Assembly (NCBI GenBank): GCA_945901825.1
Contig: CAMDMC010000001.1
Span: forward strand, 124,001-188,000
Reading direction: 5' to 3'
Length of the DNA stretch: 64,000 bases
Source of the DNA: Bordetella parapertussis
GTDB lineage: Bacteria > Pseudomonadota > Gammaproteobacteria > Burkholderiales > Burkholderiaceae_A
Shown here: positions 28,801 to 37,148 of the stretch, piece by piece
Layout: every line of letters starts with the position of its first letter
Position numbering within the stretch: the stretch's first letter is position 1
Notes under the pieces: model-generated
Database searches by the model: none
Told to the model about the DNA's origin: nothing
The model's input: only the letters and a program-made list of their open reading frames with translations
Program-made: the position numbers and the translations under genes

Positions 28801-28960
28801 TGCAAGCGGGCCAGGGTCGGAGAGTCGCCAGGAAATTGGCTGGGTCGTCGTGGGCGGCATGAGCTTTGGAACGCTCTTAACTCTATTCGTTATTCCAACT
28901 ATTTATGCCTGGGTGGCCTCATGCGTATCGTCGTCCTCGACACCGAAACAACCGGATTAA
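25859..28960 (+). CDS. RND efflux transporter permease (AcrB/MexB superfamily, HAE1-like)
   Basis: This is an inner-membrane proton-driven drug/solute pump of 1033 residues, the normal length. Motifs include the first membrane helix after CIDRPVFATVLSLILMLLG, the periplasmic porter region, and the TM4 proton-relay pair in GLVVDDAIVVLENI. Other landmarks are GMQEISFAVVAMTLTLAAVF and the second-half LIGLIAKNGILIVEFANQ. The substrate cannot be read from sequence. Its last 13 codons overlap the start of dnaQ, so pump and proofreading subunit are probably co-transcribed. Confidence 0.95.
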   Translation: MRLSQVCIDRPVFATVLSLILMLLGLVSLDRLSVREYPKIEEPIVTVSTDYRGASPEIIESQVTKPLEDSIAGIEGIEVLTSISRSERSQITVRFKLDRDPDSAASDVRDRVARVRSRLPEEVSESVISKVEADAQPIIWLTFNSESMSLMDLSDLANRVVKPRLQNLEGAADVRIFGDRRYSMRIWLDRDRLASQGLTVQDVEDALRRQNIEIPAGRVETPGREFSVMAPTDLQTPGEFEGIVLGAPRGASALVRLGDVARIEVAPEDERRVARYKGRTTVAMGVIKQATANPLTLSQEVSKAIPQILQDLPPTVGMEVANDYSVFIDRSIRAVAKTITEALLLVGLTVFVFLRSVRASLIPLVTIPVSMITSFAILYALGFSINTLTLLALVLSIGLVVDDAIVVLENISHHIEQGMEPLKAAAKGMQEISFAVVAMTLTLAAVFAPMAFSTGRTGRLFTEFALTLAGAVLVSGFVALTLSPMMCGRLLKPRPHQTPTEEQAHAKKSLAKKWGDGFESWFGRLLISYEAVLNRILNRRLAIGFVALAIIALGVLLFNVIKKELSPAEDRGFLVSVFSAPEGSSIDYTARYALRIEEIFKQVPEADKFFVISGSPTVERGIAFFRPVDWDDRDRSTMQISQELQPKLLSIPGVNAFAVNPPALGQNVRSRPIQVVILSSAPIDELAEVTEKLRNRLSENPMLRGVDTDLQLNKPEFRLEIDRERAADMGVQVEAVGRTLESLLGGRQVTRFKRGNEQYEVVVQLEEQNRNTPQDIQAIYVRGRDGGLVALSSLLKISEAVSPRELNHFMQQRAVTITASLAPDITIGEALDFVEKTARDQLPAGYALDYDGQSREFRDSQSTLLFVFVLALLFIYLVLAAQFESFVFPLVILMTVPLALTGALVTVYLSNGSLNVYSQIGLVALIGLIAKNGILIVEFANQLRDTGMSVYEAARAAAVRRFRPILMTTIATIFGALPLALASGPGSESRQEIGWVVVGGMSFGTLLTLFVIPTIYAWVASCVSSSSTPKQPD

Positions 28961-29643
28961 AGCCCGAAGACGGTCACCGTATTGTTGAAATTGGTGCCAT
29001 TGAGCTTATTGGTCGTCGCCCTTCAGGAAGGCGGCTTCACTATTATTTGAATCCCGAGCGCGAGGTTGACGCGGGTGCCTTTGAGGTTCACGGGCTTACC
29101 TATGAGCGCCTCATGAACGAGCCTCGGTTTGAGGAGATTGCTGATGAACTGCTCGAGTTTATTAAGGACTCCGAGCTTGTCATACACAACGCCCCTTTTG
29201 ACCTTGGCTTTCTGAACCATGAGTTTGGTCAGCTTCATCGATCCATTCGTATTCAGGCAGATGATGCCGCTCAAGATTCCCCTTGCCGGGTCACCGACAG
29301 TCTTCGGCTTGCGCGCGAACTTCACCCCGGACAGCGTAATTCTCTTGATGCGCTTTGCCAACGTTATGGTGTGTCAAATAAGCACCGCCATTTTCACGGC
29401 GCACTTCTTGATGCGGAGCTTCTGGCAGAGGTTTATGTGTTGATGACCCGCGGTCAGAACGACCTTGGAATTGGCCAGCAACAAAGCTATCACGACGTAC
29501 AGCCGCTTTCAGATATTCTGTCCGGAGGGGGGGCCTTACAAAGGGCCGTAGTCACTGAGCAAGAGGCGCAGGCTCATCACGACTACATCACTGGACTAAA
29601 AAAAGAATGCGCAACATCCCCGATCTGGGAGAAAATACGGTAA
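28921..29643 (+). CDS. dnaQ: DNA polymerase III subunit epsilon (3'-5' proofreading exonuclease)
   Basis: This DEDDh exonuclease proofreads for the replicative polymerase. ExoI is VVLDTETTGL (Asp6, Glu8 region), ExoII is HNAPFDLGFLNHEF, and ExoIII is HGALLDAELLAEVY with the catalytic His and Asp. A C-terminal tail of about 60 residues would bind the alpha subunit. The 240 residues are standard. It overlaps the upstream RND gene by 40 bases, and its TAA overlaps the next gene's ATG (TAATG). Confidence 0.96.
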   Translation: MRIVVLDTETTGLKPEDGHRIVEIGAIELIGRRPSGRRLHYYLNPEREVDAGAFEVHGLTYERLMNEPRFEEIADELLEFIKDSELVIHNAPFDLGFLNHEFGQLHRSIRIQADDAAQDSPCRVTDSLRLARELHPGQRNSLDALCQRYGVSNKHRHFHGALLDAELLAEVYVLMTRGQNDLGIGQQQSYHDVQPLSDILSGGGALQRAVVTEQEAQAHHDYITGLKKECATSPIWEKIR

Positions 29644-29972
29644 TGCTTGCCCTATTTCGAGATAACGCACGCTACGAGTTGCAGGACCACGAGGTACTGA
29701 AGGTGCTTGCCTACTCCGACTTTCACCCGTGCTCGCAGGCCTCTGGTGCCTGCGAAACGGCTGGGCTTGGCTTTGCGCTGGGCCTGCCGGTTCTTGCCCA
29801 TGAGCCTGACTGGCTTCTTGATCCCAGTCAGGCAGGCGAGGCACCCCATATTCGGGCGGGGGCTAACCACCTGGTTCTATTAAAATGGGGCAATGGTGAC
29901 GTCATGCAGGCCGTGGTGGCCGATGATCTCGATTGGCGGCCTTCGGCCCGTGTTTCCCCAGGAGATCTCTAG
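29643..29972 (+). CDS. hypothetical protein, 109 aa, coupled to dnaQ
   Basis: I do not recognise this protein. The ATG at 29643 shares bases with the dnaQ stop (TAATG), strong evidence of translational coupling. It is acidic and mixed alpha/beta in look, with no signal peptide or membrane segment, two cysteines (CSQASGAC), and short hydrophobic strands (LGFALGLPVLAH, HLVLLKWG, VMQAVVADDL). Its stop overlaps the GTG of the next gene. Confidence 0.7.
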   Translation: MLALFRDNARYELQDHEVLKVLAYSDFHPCSQASGACETAGLGFALGLPVLAHEPDWLLDPSQAGEAPHIRAGANHLVLLKWGNGDVMQAVVADDLDWRPSARVSPGDL

Positions 29973-30775
29973 TGGACGTCCGTAAAGGCCAAGGCCTTTT
30001 AAAGTTCTTACTTCTATTAAGTCTCTTCTCTGTTGTGTTTGCAGTCATCGCCTCCACGGCCCAGCTCTGGTTTTTGCCACCCTCCAGTCTTAACGTCGCC
30101 TGGATGCCCCCCCATTTGCTGGCTTACGACCTTATTTGGAATGCAGTTCACGACCTGGCTCGCTGGGGCTTAACCCAGGGCCTTTTGCCAGAGTCAGCGC
30201 GGCAATTTAAGTCGCAGGGTGTGCCTGCTTTTTTACCTTGGCTTGGTCTTGCTGCGTTTCTGCTTGCCCTTGCCGGTCTTGTTGGACTGGCTTCGTCGTT
30301 CGCCCGTGCCTCGGCCCAGCCCGCAAGGCAGGAGGCTGAGCCTACTCTGGCGCAGGGGGGGGCCGAGCAAGAGCCACCCGCATCTCGTCGAAGGCCCGTT
30401 GATTCCGCTTTGCCTCCTTTCACAGCGCCCCCTCCTAAGGCGCCTTATGCTGATGGTGCCCAGGGGACTGCGAGCGAGCGCTCTGCCGCAAGCCGCGACC
30501 AAGACCATGGATTTGGTCAGCTCGTTGAAGAGAGTCTTTTGTACTCTGAGGCGCAGCTCTTGCATGCTCAAGAATCGGTTGAGCGCCTGCGAAGGGCTCT
30601 GGTCAACGTTTACTTAGATGCCGGATCAACGGCAACGGAAGACATGCAAGACCTTCGCACCAGTATTGAGGAGCTTGAAATTACTCTTGAAACCCTAAAG
30701 GGAGAGCAGCACCGGGTTATGGCCGCCCTGGTCAGTCGGGCTCCCTCATCTCATGTCCCAGCCGCCTCCCACTGA
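29972..30775 (+). CDS. hypothetical membrane protein with proline-rich linker and C-terminal coiled coil, 267 aa
   Basis: I do not recognise the family. The GTG at 29972 has AGGAG 7 bases upstream. A membrane helix near residues 9-31 (LLKFLLLLSLFSVVFAVIAS) and another near 90-112 (FLPWLGLAAFLLALAGLVGL) flank a short likely periplasmic loop with Trp and Pro. A long Pro/Ala/Glu-rich cytoplasmic segment follows (about 115-185), then a helical C-terminus with heptad-like Leu spacing (about 195-255). It resembles a bitopic scaffold more than an enzyme. Its end overlaps the next gene by 23 bases. Confidence 0.7.
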   Translation: MDVRKGQGLLKFLLLLSLFSVVFAVIASTAQLWFLPPSSLNVAWMPPHLLAYDLIWNAVHDLARWGLTQGLLPESARQFKSQGVPAFLPWLGLAAFLLALAGLVGLASSFARASAQPARQEAEPTLAQGGAEQEPPASRRRPVDSALPPFTAPPPKAPYADGAQGTASERSAASRDQDHGFGQLVEESLLYSEAQLLHAQESVERLRRALVNVYLDAGSTATEDMQDLRTSIEELEITLETLKGEQHRVMAALVSRAPSSHVPAASH

Positions 30776-31490
30776 CCTCGAGAAGTCCCTCGACGGCCTT
30801 TTGGCAGGGCTCGATAACCTTTTGGCCTCGCGCGACCGGCTGGCCTCGGCCCAGTCCATTCCTGTCGATAACAATGCAGAGGTTGGGCTGCCTAGCGAGG
30901 CCGACTGGGAATTTTTGGGTCTTGTGGCCTCAGTGGGCTGGGTTGCTCTTTCCCCTGATCGGGTGGCGGGGATGGCGCGGGGTGCAAGGGCGATGCTTCG
31001 TCGGCACTTGCGCAGGCGGGCCGCCACATTTGCCTTAGCCAATGGGCGGTCTCATCTGCTTTCCCCGCGTTGGGCTCGCCTGATGCGAAGCCTCGGCGAA
31101 GACCTGTTGATTGATCAGACCGACGATACAGAGGGCCTTCTGCTGTCAAGCGTAAAGCCTGTTCTGCCATCTGTACTTCTTCACGATTTGGCGAGCCTTG
31201 CCGGTCCAGTGGGCGAGACCCTTACCCTCATTCCGATGGCTCGGGGGCAGGCGGTCTACCTCCCGTCATTTCCCGAGCTTGGTCTTGCCACGCAGGCCGC
31301 TCAGAGTCCCCAGAGCCCCCCTAGCAACCATGGCCCCGAGAGCGCTTTATCGGCGGTTCATTGGTCCTTTCACGAGGGTGAGCCATGCCTTTTCTTCTGG
31401 CTCGACGACCACCTGGAACATCAGCCGGAGGTTTTAGGTATGGGGCTACTCGGATCGGGTGAAACCCGTCTCATCCTGCGAAGGCCCTAA
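30753..31490 (+). CDS. hypothetical protein, 245 aa
   Basis: I do not recognise this protein. It is soluble in appearance and begins with a heptad-like leucine stretch (LEKSLDGLLAGLDNLLASRD). An Arg-rich basic patch (ARAMLRRHLRRRAATF) lies near residues 79-94, and a Ser/Pro-rich gap near 185-200. The C-terminal portion (AVHWSFHEGEPCLFFWLDD) looks like a beta-sheet edge. The start lies within the end of the preceding gene. It is the last gene of the RND-dnaQ-unknown run; 64 bases separate it from the BLUF gene. Confidence 0.65.
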   Translation: MSQPPPTDLEKSLDGLLAGLDNLLASRDRLASAQSIPVDNNAEVGLPSEADWEFLGLVASVGWVALSPDRVAGMARGARAMLRRHLRRRAATFALANGRSHLLSPRWARLMRSLGEDLLIDQTDDTEGLLLSSVKPVLPSVLLHDLASLAGPVGETLTLIPMARGQAVYLPSFPELGLATQAAQSPQSPPSNHGPESALSAVHWSFHEGEPCLFFWLDDHLEHQPEVLGMGLLGSGETRLILRRP

Positions 31491-31554
31491 GATCCTGACT
31501 TTCGGTTGCAAAAGTTTCAATTAAAGTTGACACTAGAACTGTCAGGGAGGCTTT

Positions 31555-32010
31555 ATGCCACAGTCTACGCTGTCCACGCTGGTTTATCACAGTCGCGCTT
31601 CTCAGCTGTTTACGGAGATCGATCTGCTTTATTTGCTCGCTGCAGCGCGCTCGCGTAATCAGGCCGAAGGTCTTACCGGCATGCTTGTCTACGATAACGG
31701 GCATTTTTTTCAGTGGCTTGAAGGGCCCGCCCTGCCTCTTCAGAGGGTGTGGACTGCCATTCGACACGATGCGCGCCATGAGGCCATCGAGGTTATTGCC
31801 GATTCCGAAATTCCTTTACGACTCTTTCGCGATTGGCACATGCAGTTTGCTCATCGTGGGGGAGAGGCTGCTCGAAATATCGACGGTCTTATTTTGGCAC
31901 CCGATGATGTGGTGACAGCCTTGCATCAAAACCCACGACGGGTCCCTGAAATTCTTGCAGAGTTCAGTTGCCTGGGCGCGGGCCCCTATGCAAGAGAACT
32001 TGGGTTTTAG
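31555..32010 (+). CDS. short BLUF-domain photoreceptor (blue light, FAD)
   Basis: This 151-residue stand-alone BLUF protein should sense blue light through FAD. The photoactive residues are in place: Tyr11 (LVYHSRA), Asn35 (RSRNQAEGLTG) and Gln53 (FFQWLEG). The rest of the fold includes GMLVYDNG and an RLFRDWHMQF strand. After about residue 105 there is only a short helical tail, so output must be through a separate partner. GGGAGG precedes the ATG. It ends 3 bases from the convergent argA stop. The partner is not evident from the neighbours. Confidence 0.93.
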   Translation: MPQSTLSTLVYHSRASQLFTEIDLLYLLAAARSRNQAEGLTGMLVYDNGHFFQWLEGPALPLQRVWTAIRHDARHEAIEVIADSEIPLRLFRDWHMQFAHRGGEAARNIDGLILAPDDVVTALHQNPRRVPEILAEFSCLGAGPYARELGF

Positions 32011-32013
32011 GGT

Positions 32014-33339
32014 TTAGGCAGAAAGCTTTTTCACAAGAATCTGTGAACGCCTGGCCTGGTCGTAGGCCTGCTGGCGCGTTACCGGAAGCTCGTCAATGGC
32101 TGTGGGCTGAAACCCGCGCTTTAAAAACCAGTGCGTTGTTCGTGTGGTGAGCACAAAGAGTCTTTTTAAACCCGCCTGTCGTGCCTGACCCTCAATGCTT
32201 TTAAGGAGTCGCTCTCCGTCGCCCATTTCGCGGGTATCCGACCGAACCATGAGGCAACCCAGTTCACCCATATCCGACCCCTCAAAGCTGTAGAGCGCCG
32301 CACAGCCAAAAATAACGCCGTCATGCTCAATAACTGTGAAAAACTCAATATCGCGCTCAATCTGGGCGCGACCTCTTGGAACCAAGGTTCCATCGGCTTC
32401 TAGGGGTTCAAGCAAAGACACAATGGCAGCGACATCATCAACCGTTGCAGGCCGCAGGGCTTCAAGGGTCTCCTCGACAATCATCACGCCAACGCCGTCG
32501 TGGGTAAAAAGCTCCAGCAGCAGGGCGCCGTCTTTTCGAAACGGCACGAGATGCGCGCGCTCAACACCGCCCCGGCATGCTTTTAGAGCATGTTGAAGCG
32601 TGATACTTGCCTCTTCTCCAATGGCATCACGTTGAATAAGCTGTTCAGCCTGCAGTTCTGAAATCTCAACAAGAGGCTTACCGCTGTCGTTAGGAACAGC
32701 CTCGTCCGTGACCAAAAAAATGAGCTTGGAAGCGTCAAGGGCTATGGCGAGGCTGGCAGCAACATCTTCGAGTGACAAGTTAAAGGCCTCGCCGGTGGGC
32801 GAAAATCCCAGTGGCGGTACAAGAACAATAAAACCCGAGTCCAGAGCCTGTCGAATGGAGTCGGCCTCAACCTTACGCACCACTCCGGTGAGTTCGAAGT
32901 CCACACCATCAACAATGCCAACGGGTCGAGCCGTGACAAAATTTCCGCTCATGAGTCGAATGCGTGAGTTGCCCATGGGCGTATTGGGAAGGCCCGCCGA
33001 GAAGGCCGCTTCAATATCGAGCCTGAGTTCACCGGCGGCCTCTTTGGCGCACTCCAGTGCGGCACGGTCGGTAATTCGCAGGCTTTGGCTGTAATGCTCT
33101 TGAATATTACGAAGGCGAAGCTGCTCTTGAATTTGGGGCCTTGAGCCGTAGGTAATCACGAGTCGCATGCCCATGGCCTGCAAAAGAGCGAGATCGTGCA
33201 CGAGCGACTCGAGCTGACCTTCGGCTACCAGTTCTCCCGGAAACGCAATAACGAAGGTCTTATTGCGAAACGCGTGAATATAAGGGGCTACGGTGCGTAG
33301 CCAACCAACGAAGTCGGGCTGATGATTCGAAGGGATCAT
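32014..33339 (-). CDS. argA: amino-acid N-acetyltransferase (N-acetylglutamate synthase)
   Basis: ArgA makes N-acetylglutamate, the first step of arginine synthesis. It has the classical two-domain layout in 441 residues. The amino-acid-kinase domain begins near FRNKTFVIAFPGELVAEG and contains LVITYGSRPQIQEQL. The GNAT domain, in the last 150 residues, has AALYSF...GELGCLMV and GDGERLLKSIEGQARQAGLK followed by LTTRTTHWFLKRGF. The kinase domain would bind arginine for feedback control. It is divergent from hrpA, with 59 bases between starts. Confidence 0.96.
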   Translation of the reverse strand: MIPSNHQPDFVGWLRTVAPYIHAFRNKTFVIAFPGELVAEGQLESLVHDLALLQAMGMRLVITYGSRPQIQEQLRLRNIQEHYSQSLRITDRAALECAKEAAGELRLDIEAAFSAGLPNTPMGNSRIRLMSGNFVTARPVGIVDGVDFELTGVVRKVEADSIRQALDSGFIVLVPPLGFSPTGEAFNLSLEDVAASLAIALDASKLIFLVTDEAVPNDSGKPLVEISELQAEQLIQRDAIGEEASITLQHALKACRGGVERAHLVPFRKDGALLLELFTHDGVGVMIVEETLEALRPATVDDVAAIVSLLEPLEADGTLVPRGRAQIERDIEFFTVIEHDGVIFGCAALYSFEGSDMGELGCLMVRSDTREMGDGERLLKSIEGQARQAGLKRLFVLTTRTTHWFLKRGFQPTAIDELPVTRQQAYDQARRSQILVKKLSA

Positions 33340-33398
33340 GACAGGCTGTAAGGATCTCGGAGAGGACTGTACCGAAGGTTAGGAGGTTCACCGCCTCG

Positions 33399-36300
33399 GT
33401 GCAAGTGAAAACCTATAATTTGGTTGTGATGCCCTCCTTAATGTTGTCTTCTTCGCATGACCAGCCCATTTCTTGGGAGTACGGGTCTTTCCAGTTTCCT
33501 CCGGACCTTCCTGTTTCCGAAAACTGGCAGCGCATTGCCGAGGCTATTCTTGCGAATCCCGTCACCATTGTCTGTGGTGAGACGGGCTCTGGAAAAACCA
33601 CGCAGCTGCCTAAAATTGCCTTGGCCTGCGGCAGGGGGTGCAGGGGTATGACCATTGGGCACACCCAACCGCGAAGGCTTGCAGCGGTTTCTGTGGCACG
33701 CCGAATCGCCGAAGAGCTTGCCGTAAGCTGCGGTCGAAGCTCCTCAAGCGCTGTGGGCTACAAGGTACGGTTTAATGACCAGAGTCGATTAGGCGTTCCT
33801 ATTAAGCTTATGACCGATGGCATTTTGTTGGCCGAGCTTCAGGCAGATCCGATGCTCTCGCGCTACGACACCATTATTGTAGATGAGGCGCATGAGCGCA
33901 GCCTGAACATTGACTTTCTCTTGGGCTATCTGCAGCGGCTCGTTCGTCAGCGGCGCGATACCTTTAGGCTCATCATTACGTCGGCCACGTTGGATGCGGA
34001 AAAGTTTTCGCGTCACTTTGCAGTTAATGGCCAGCCGGCGCCAGTGATCGAGGTTTCGGGAAGACTCTTTCCAATCTCAATGGCCTACCGGCCTGTGCAA
34101 GACGAGGGTGATGGCAGCGAACTTGCCGATCAGATTGCCGCGGTGGTTCTTGAAATACTGCAGACCAAAGCCTTTCCCGACCATCATCCAGTTCTAGCGT
34201 CCGCCCAGGACATTCTCTGCTTCCTTCCCGGTGAACGTGAAATTCGCGCATCCATTGAGGCTGTCCAAGAGAGACTTGCCGGCCGCCCTCTTGGGCAGCA
34301 GGTAGAGCTTATCGCCTTGTACTCCCGGCTCACTCAGACGGAACAAGATCGAGTCTTTCAGCCGGGAGGTCTTCGTCGCGTCGTCTTCGCGACCAATGTT
34401 GCCGAGACATCCATTACCGTTCCGCGCATTGGCTATGTGGTTGATTCGGGGCTCGCTCGTGTCAAGCGCTACAGGGTTCGAGGCAAAGTGGAGCAGCTTC
34501 AGGTTGAGCCCATTTCTCAGGCGCAGGCAAAGCAGCGGGCGGGACGCTGCGGCCGTGTGGGACCGGGTATTTGTTTTCGTCTTTTTGGTGAAGAAGAGTT
34601 CCTAGCCCGTCCTCTTGACCAGGATCCAGAGATTCGTCGTTCCTCCTTAGGGGCTGTCATTCTTCGTATGCTCTCGATGGGCATCGATGATATTTCGGGC
34701 TTCGCATTCATTGATCCGCCTTCGGGCCGGTCCTTGGCTGACGGCATGGCACTTCTAAGCGAGTTGCAGGCCATTGAGCATGTAAAAGGTAAGACGCAGC
34801 TCACGGAAGTGGGTAAGACGCTTGCCGAACTGCCCCTCGACCCTCGGTTTGCGCGCATATTGCTTGCGGCACGCGAGCGTGCTTGCTTAAAAGAGGCGCT
34901 GATTATTGTGACGAGCCTGTCGCTGTCGGACCCCAGGGAGCGGCCCCTCGACCGCCAGCAGGCGGCAGACACGGCACATCAAAGGTTTGCAGATGAACGC
35001 TCTGAGTTTTTGTCCATCGTAAGACTCTGGGTATTCATTGAGACCGTTTTTCAAGAGGCGGGTTCGCGTCGCAGACTCGACCAAAGGCTTCGAGCGGAGT
35101 TTCTTTCGCCCAATCGTGTACGCGAATGGCGTGAGCTTTATGCTCAGGTTAACGACTGGATTTCCAATCAAGGATGGCGTCTGAACGAACGCGCCGCCGA
35201 TTATGAAAGCCTGCATCAGGCCTTGCTAATGGGGTTGCTGTCGAACGTGGGTTGTCGGCTCGAGGAAAAGAGCGTACGCGATAAGGGTCTGGCCTCCTGG
35301 CAGGGCTGCCATGAGGTTCGTTTTTACCTATGGCCGGGAAGTGGTCTTCGAAAGAAGTCGCCACGCTGGCTCCTTGCGGCAGAGCAGGTGGACACCACAC
35401 GACTTTTCGCACGCACGGTGGCAGCAATTGAGCCTGAATGGATAGAGCAGCAGGCCAAGGCCTTATTGCGCTGGAGCTATACCAACCCCCACTGGGAGAA
35501 GAAGTCGGGTAAGGCGGTTGGCTATGCAAAGGCAACCCTATACGGCTTAACGGTAGTTGCCCAGCGCCGGGTGGCATGGTCCTCTCTTGGTGATGAGCAG
35601 GCACGTGAGGCCAGGGGCCTACTTATTCGCGAGGGCCTGGTGCACGGCGAACTCGCGCTCAGTCTTGACTTCGTGGAGCACAACCTGCGCCAGGTTAAGG
35701 AGCTTGAAAGGCTGGAACAGACGTCCCGTCGTTTTGACCTTTTGGTGGATGAGTCTCTTATCGAGGCCTTTTATGAAAGCCGTCTGCCGAGTTTGGTGGT
35801 TGACCTTGACAGCCTCGTGAAGTGGTATCGAGCAGAGAAAAAGGAAAAAACCACCGGACTTAAACTCTCGCGTGAGGACTTGCTTCGACGGGATGCCAAG
35901 GGCATTTCAAGTGATCAGTTTCCAAAAACCATCAAGGCTCCGTTTGCCATGGCGCTGGACTATCACTTTGAGCCCGGCGCTGCCGATGACGGAGTGGCCC
36001 TTACGGTTCCCTTATCGGGTCTTTCTTCTGTGCTTGCCAGCCAGGCCGAGTGGCTGGTGCCTGGCATGCTTAAAGAGAAGGTTCTTGCACTTGTGAAGAG
36101 CCTACCCAAAGCCTTGCGTCGTCCCCTTCTACCCGTGGACACCTATGTGCAAGAATTTGTCGACCGCTGGGCAACCAGGGCAGGGGAGTTTTCACTCGTT
36201 CGATCGCTGGTGCTCGATATTTCAGAGTCTCGCGGCCTGTCGGTTAGGCCCGATGATTTTCGACGCGATAGCATCGCCGTCCATCTTCAGCCCATCTACA

Positions 36301-37124
36301 AGGTCGTCGATGAGCATGGTCGTCTGCTAGCCAAGGGACGCGATCTGGCGCAGATTCGTGAGTTGCTTAATTGTCAGGATCCGGCCGAAGGCGAAAACAA
36401 GAGTCAGGCCGACTTTATTCGCACGCTCGAGCAACCAATGAGGGAGCCTATTCGTTCTCTGGAAAAAAGTCTGCAGGCCGATCAGTCCTTGCTTCTAGTC
36501 TGGTCGTTGTGGGGCGGTGCCAAGCACGGGTCACTTGAGAAACTACGTGACCAGCTTGTCGCAGCGGCATATACAAGGGTAGGGATGCTTGATGACCCCC
36601 TTCCAGAAAACGAGGAAAAGACTCAGGAACGGCTACAAAGTTGCCGTCCCAAGTTTCTTTTGGTTGCCCAGGAGTTGCAAAGGCAGCTCCTTGAGCTTCT
36701 GACCGAGCACCAACGCTTAAACAAGAGGCTGGCAACGGCAACCCTTACCTCGGCTGCGAAGAAAGATATTCAGTCTCAGATGGCTCGGCTGCTTCCCAGT
36801 GATTTTCTTGTGTTTACCCCTCACGAACGCCTTCGCCATATCACTCGCTACCTAAAGGCCATTGGTCTAAGGCTTGAGAAGTATCGCAGTGATCCCCAGC
36901 GTGATGAGCAGCGACTCTTTGAGCAACTAAAAGTGGAACAGCCCTTCTGGGTAGCCGTCTCACGCTACAGAGGGCAATGGTCTGAGGCTATGGTTGAGTT
37001 TCGTTGGATGCTCGAGGAGTGCCGTGTTGTTCAATTTGCCCAAGAGCTGAAGGCACCCTTCCCAATGTCTGTGAAGAGGCTTGAGAAATCTTGGGCCACA
37101 CTTAGTCGTGATTTTTTTGAGTAG
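33399..37124 (+). CDS. hrpA: ATP-dependent RNA helicase HrpA
   Basis: This DEAH-box helicase acts on mRNA and stalled ribosomes in E. coli. Its 1241 residues are in the HrpA range. Walker A GETGSGKT is at 60-67, DEAH at 162-165, SATLDAEKF (motif III) follows, then QRAGRCGRVGPG (motif VI), the HA2 and OB domains, and the long DUF3418 C-terminal region. The GTG at 33399 has AGGAGG 12 bases upstream. A perfect TATAAT at 33414-33419 lies inside this start, so translation might instead begin at ATG 33429 or 33441. Confidence 0.95.
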   Translation: MQVKTYNLVVMPSLMLSSSHDQPISWEYGSFQFPPDLPVSENWQRIAEAILANPVTIVCGETGSGKTTQLPKIALACGRGCRGMTIGHTQPRRLAAVSVARRIAEELAVSCGRSSSSAVGYKVRFNDQSRLGVPIKLMTDGILLAELQADPMLSRYDTIIVDEAHERSLNIDFLLGYLQRLVRQRRDTFRLIITSATLDAEKFSRHFAVNGQPAPVIEVSGRLFPISMAYRPVQDEGDGSELADQIAAVVLEILQTKAFPDHHPVLASAQDILCFLPGEREIRASIEAVQERLAGRPLGQQVELIALYSRLTQTEQDRVFQPGGLRRVVFATNVAETSITVPRIGYVVDSGLARVKRYRVRGKVEQLQVEPISQAQAKQRAGRCGRVGPGICFRLFGEEEFLARPLDQDPEIRRSSLGAVILRMLSMGIDDISGFAFIDPPSGRSLADGMALLSELQAIEHVKGKTQLTEVGKTLAELPLDPRFARILLAARERACLKEALIIVTSLSLSDPRERPLDRQQAADTAHQRFADERSEFLSIVRLWVFIETVFQEAGSRRRLDQRLRAEFLSPNRVREWRELYAQVNDWISNQGWRLNERAADYESLHQALLMGLLSNVGCRLEEKSVRDKGLASWQGCHEVRFYLWPGSGLRKKSPRWLLAAEQVDTTRLFARTVAAIEPEWIEQQAKALLRWSYTNPHWEKKSGKAVGYAKATLYGLTVVAQRRVAWSSLGDEQAREARGLLIREGLVHGELALSLDFVEHNLRQVKELERLEQTSRRFDLLVDESLIEAFYESRLPSLVVDLDSLVKWYRAEKKEKTTGLKLSREDLLRRDAKGISSDQFPKTIKAPFAMALDYHFEPGAADDGVALTVPLSGLSSVLASQAEWLVPGMLKEKVLALVKSLPKALRRPLLPVDTYVQEFVDRWATRAGEFSLVRSLVLDISESRGLSVRPDDFRRDSIAVHLQPIYKVVDEHGRLLAKGRDLAQIRELLNCQDPAEGENKSQADFIRTLEQPMREPIRSLEKSLQADQSLLLVWSLWGGAKHGSLEKLRDQLVAAAYTRVGMLDDPLPENEEKTQERLQSCRPKFLLVAQELQRQLLELLTEHQRLNKRLATATLTSAAKKDIQSQMARLLPSDFLVFTPHERLRHITRYLKAIGLRLEKYRSDPQRDEQRLFEQLKVEQPFWVAVSRYRGQWSEAMVEFRWMLEECRVVQFAQELKAPFPMSVKRLEKSWATLSRDFFE

Positions 37125-37148
37125 GATGGCTTATTTTGAAAGCAGCGT

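Noticed and set aside
24678..28960. Heavy-metal (Cus/Czc) type RND system
   Set aside because: The pump carries HAE1-like sequence landmarks and the adaptor lacks His-rich metal-binding stretches, so metal export is not supported.
29643..31490. The trio after dnaQ as a toxin-antitoxin or phage-defence system
   Set aside because: No nuclease, toxin or sensor motifs are visible and gene sizes do not suit known systems; I leave the function open.
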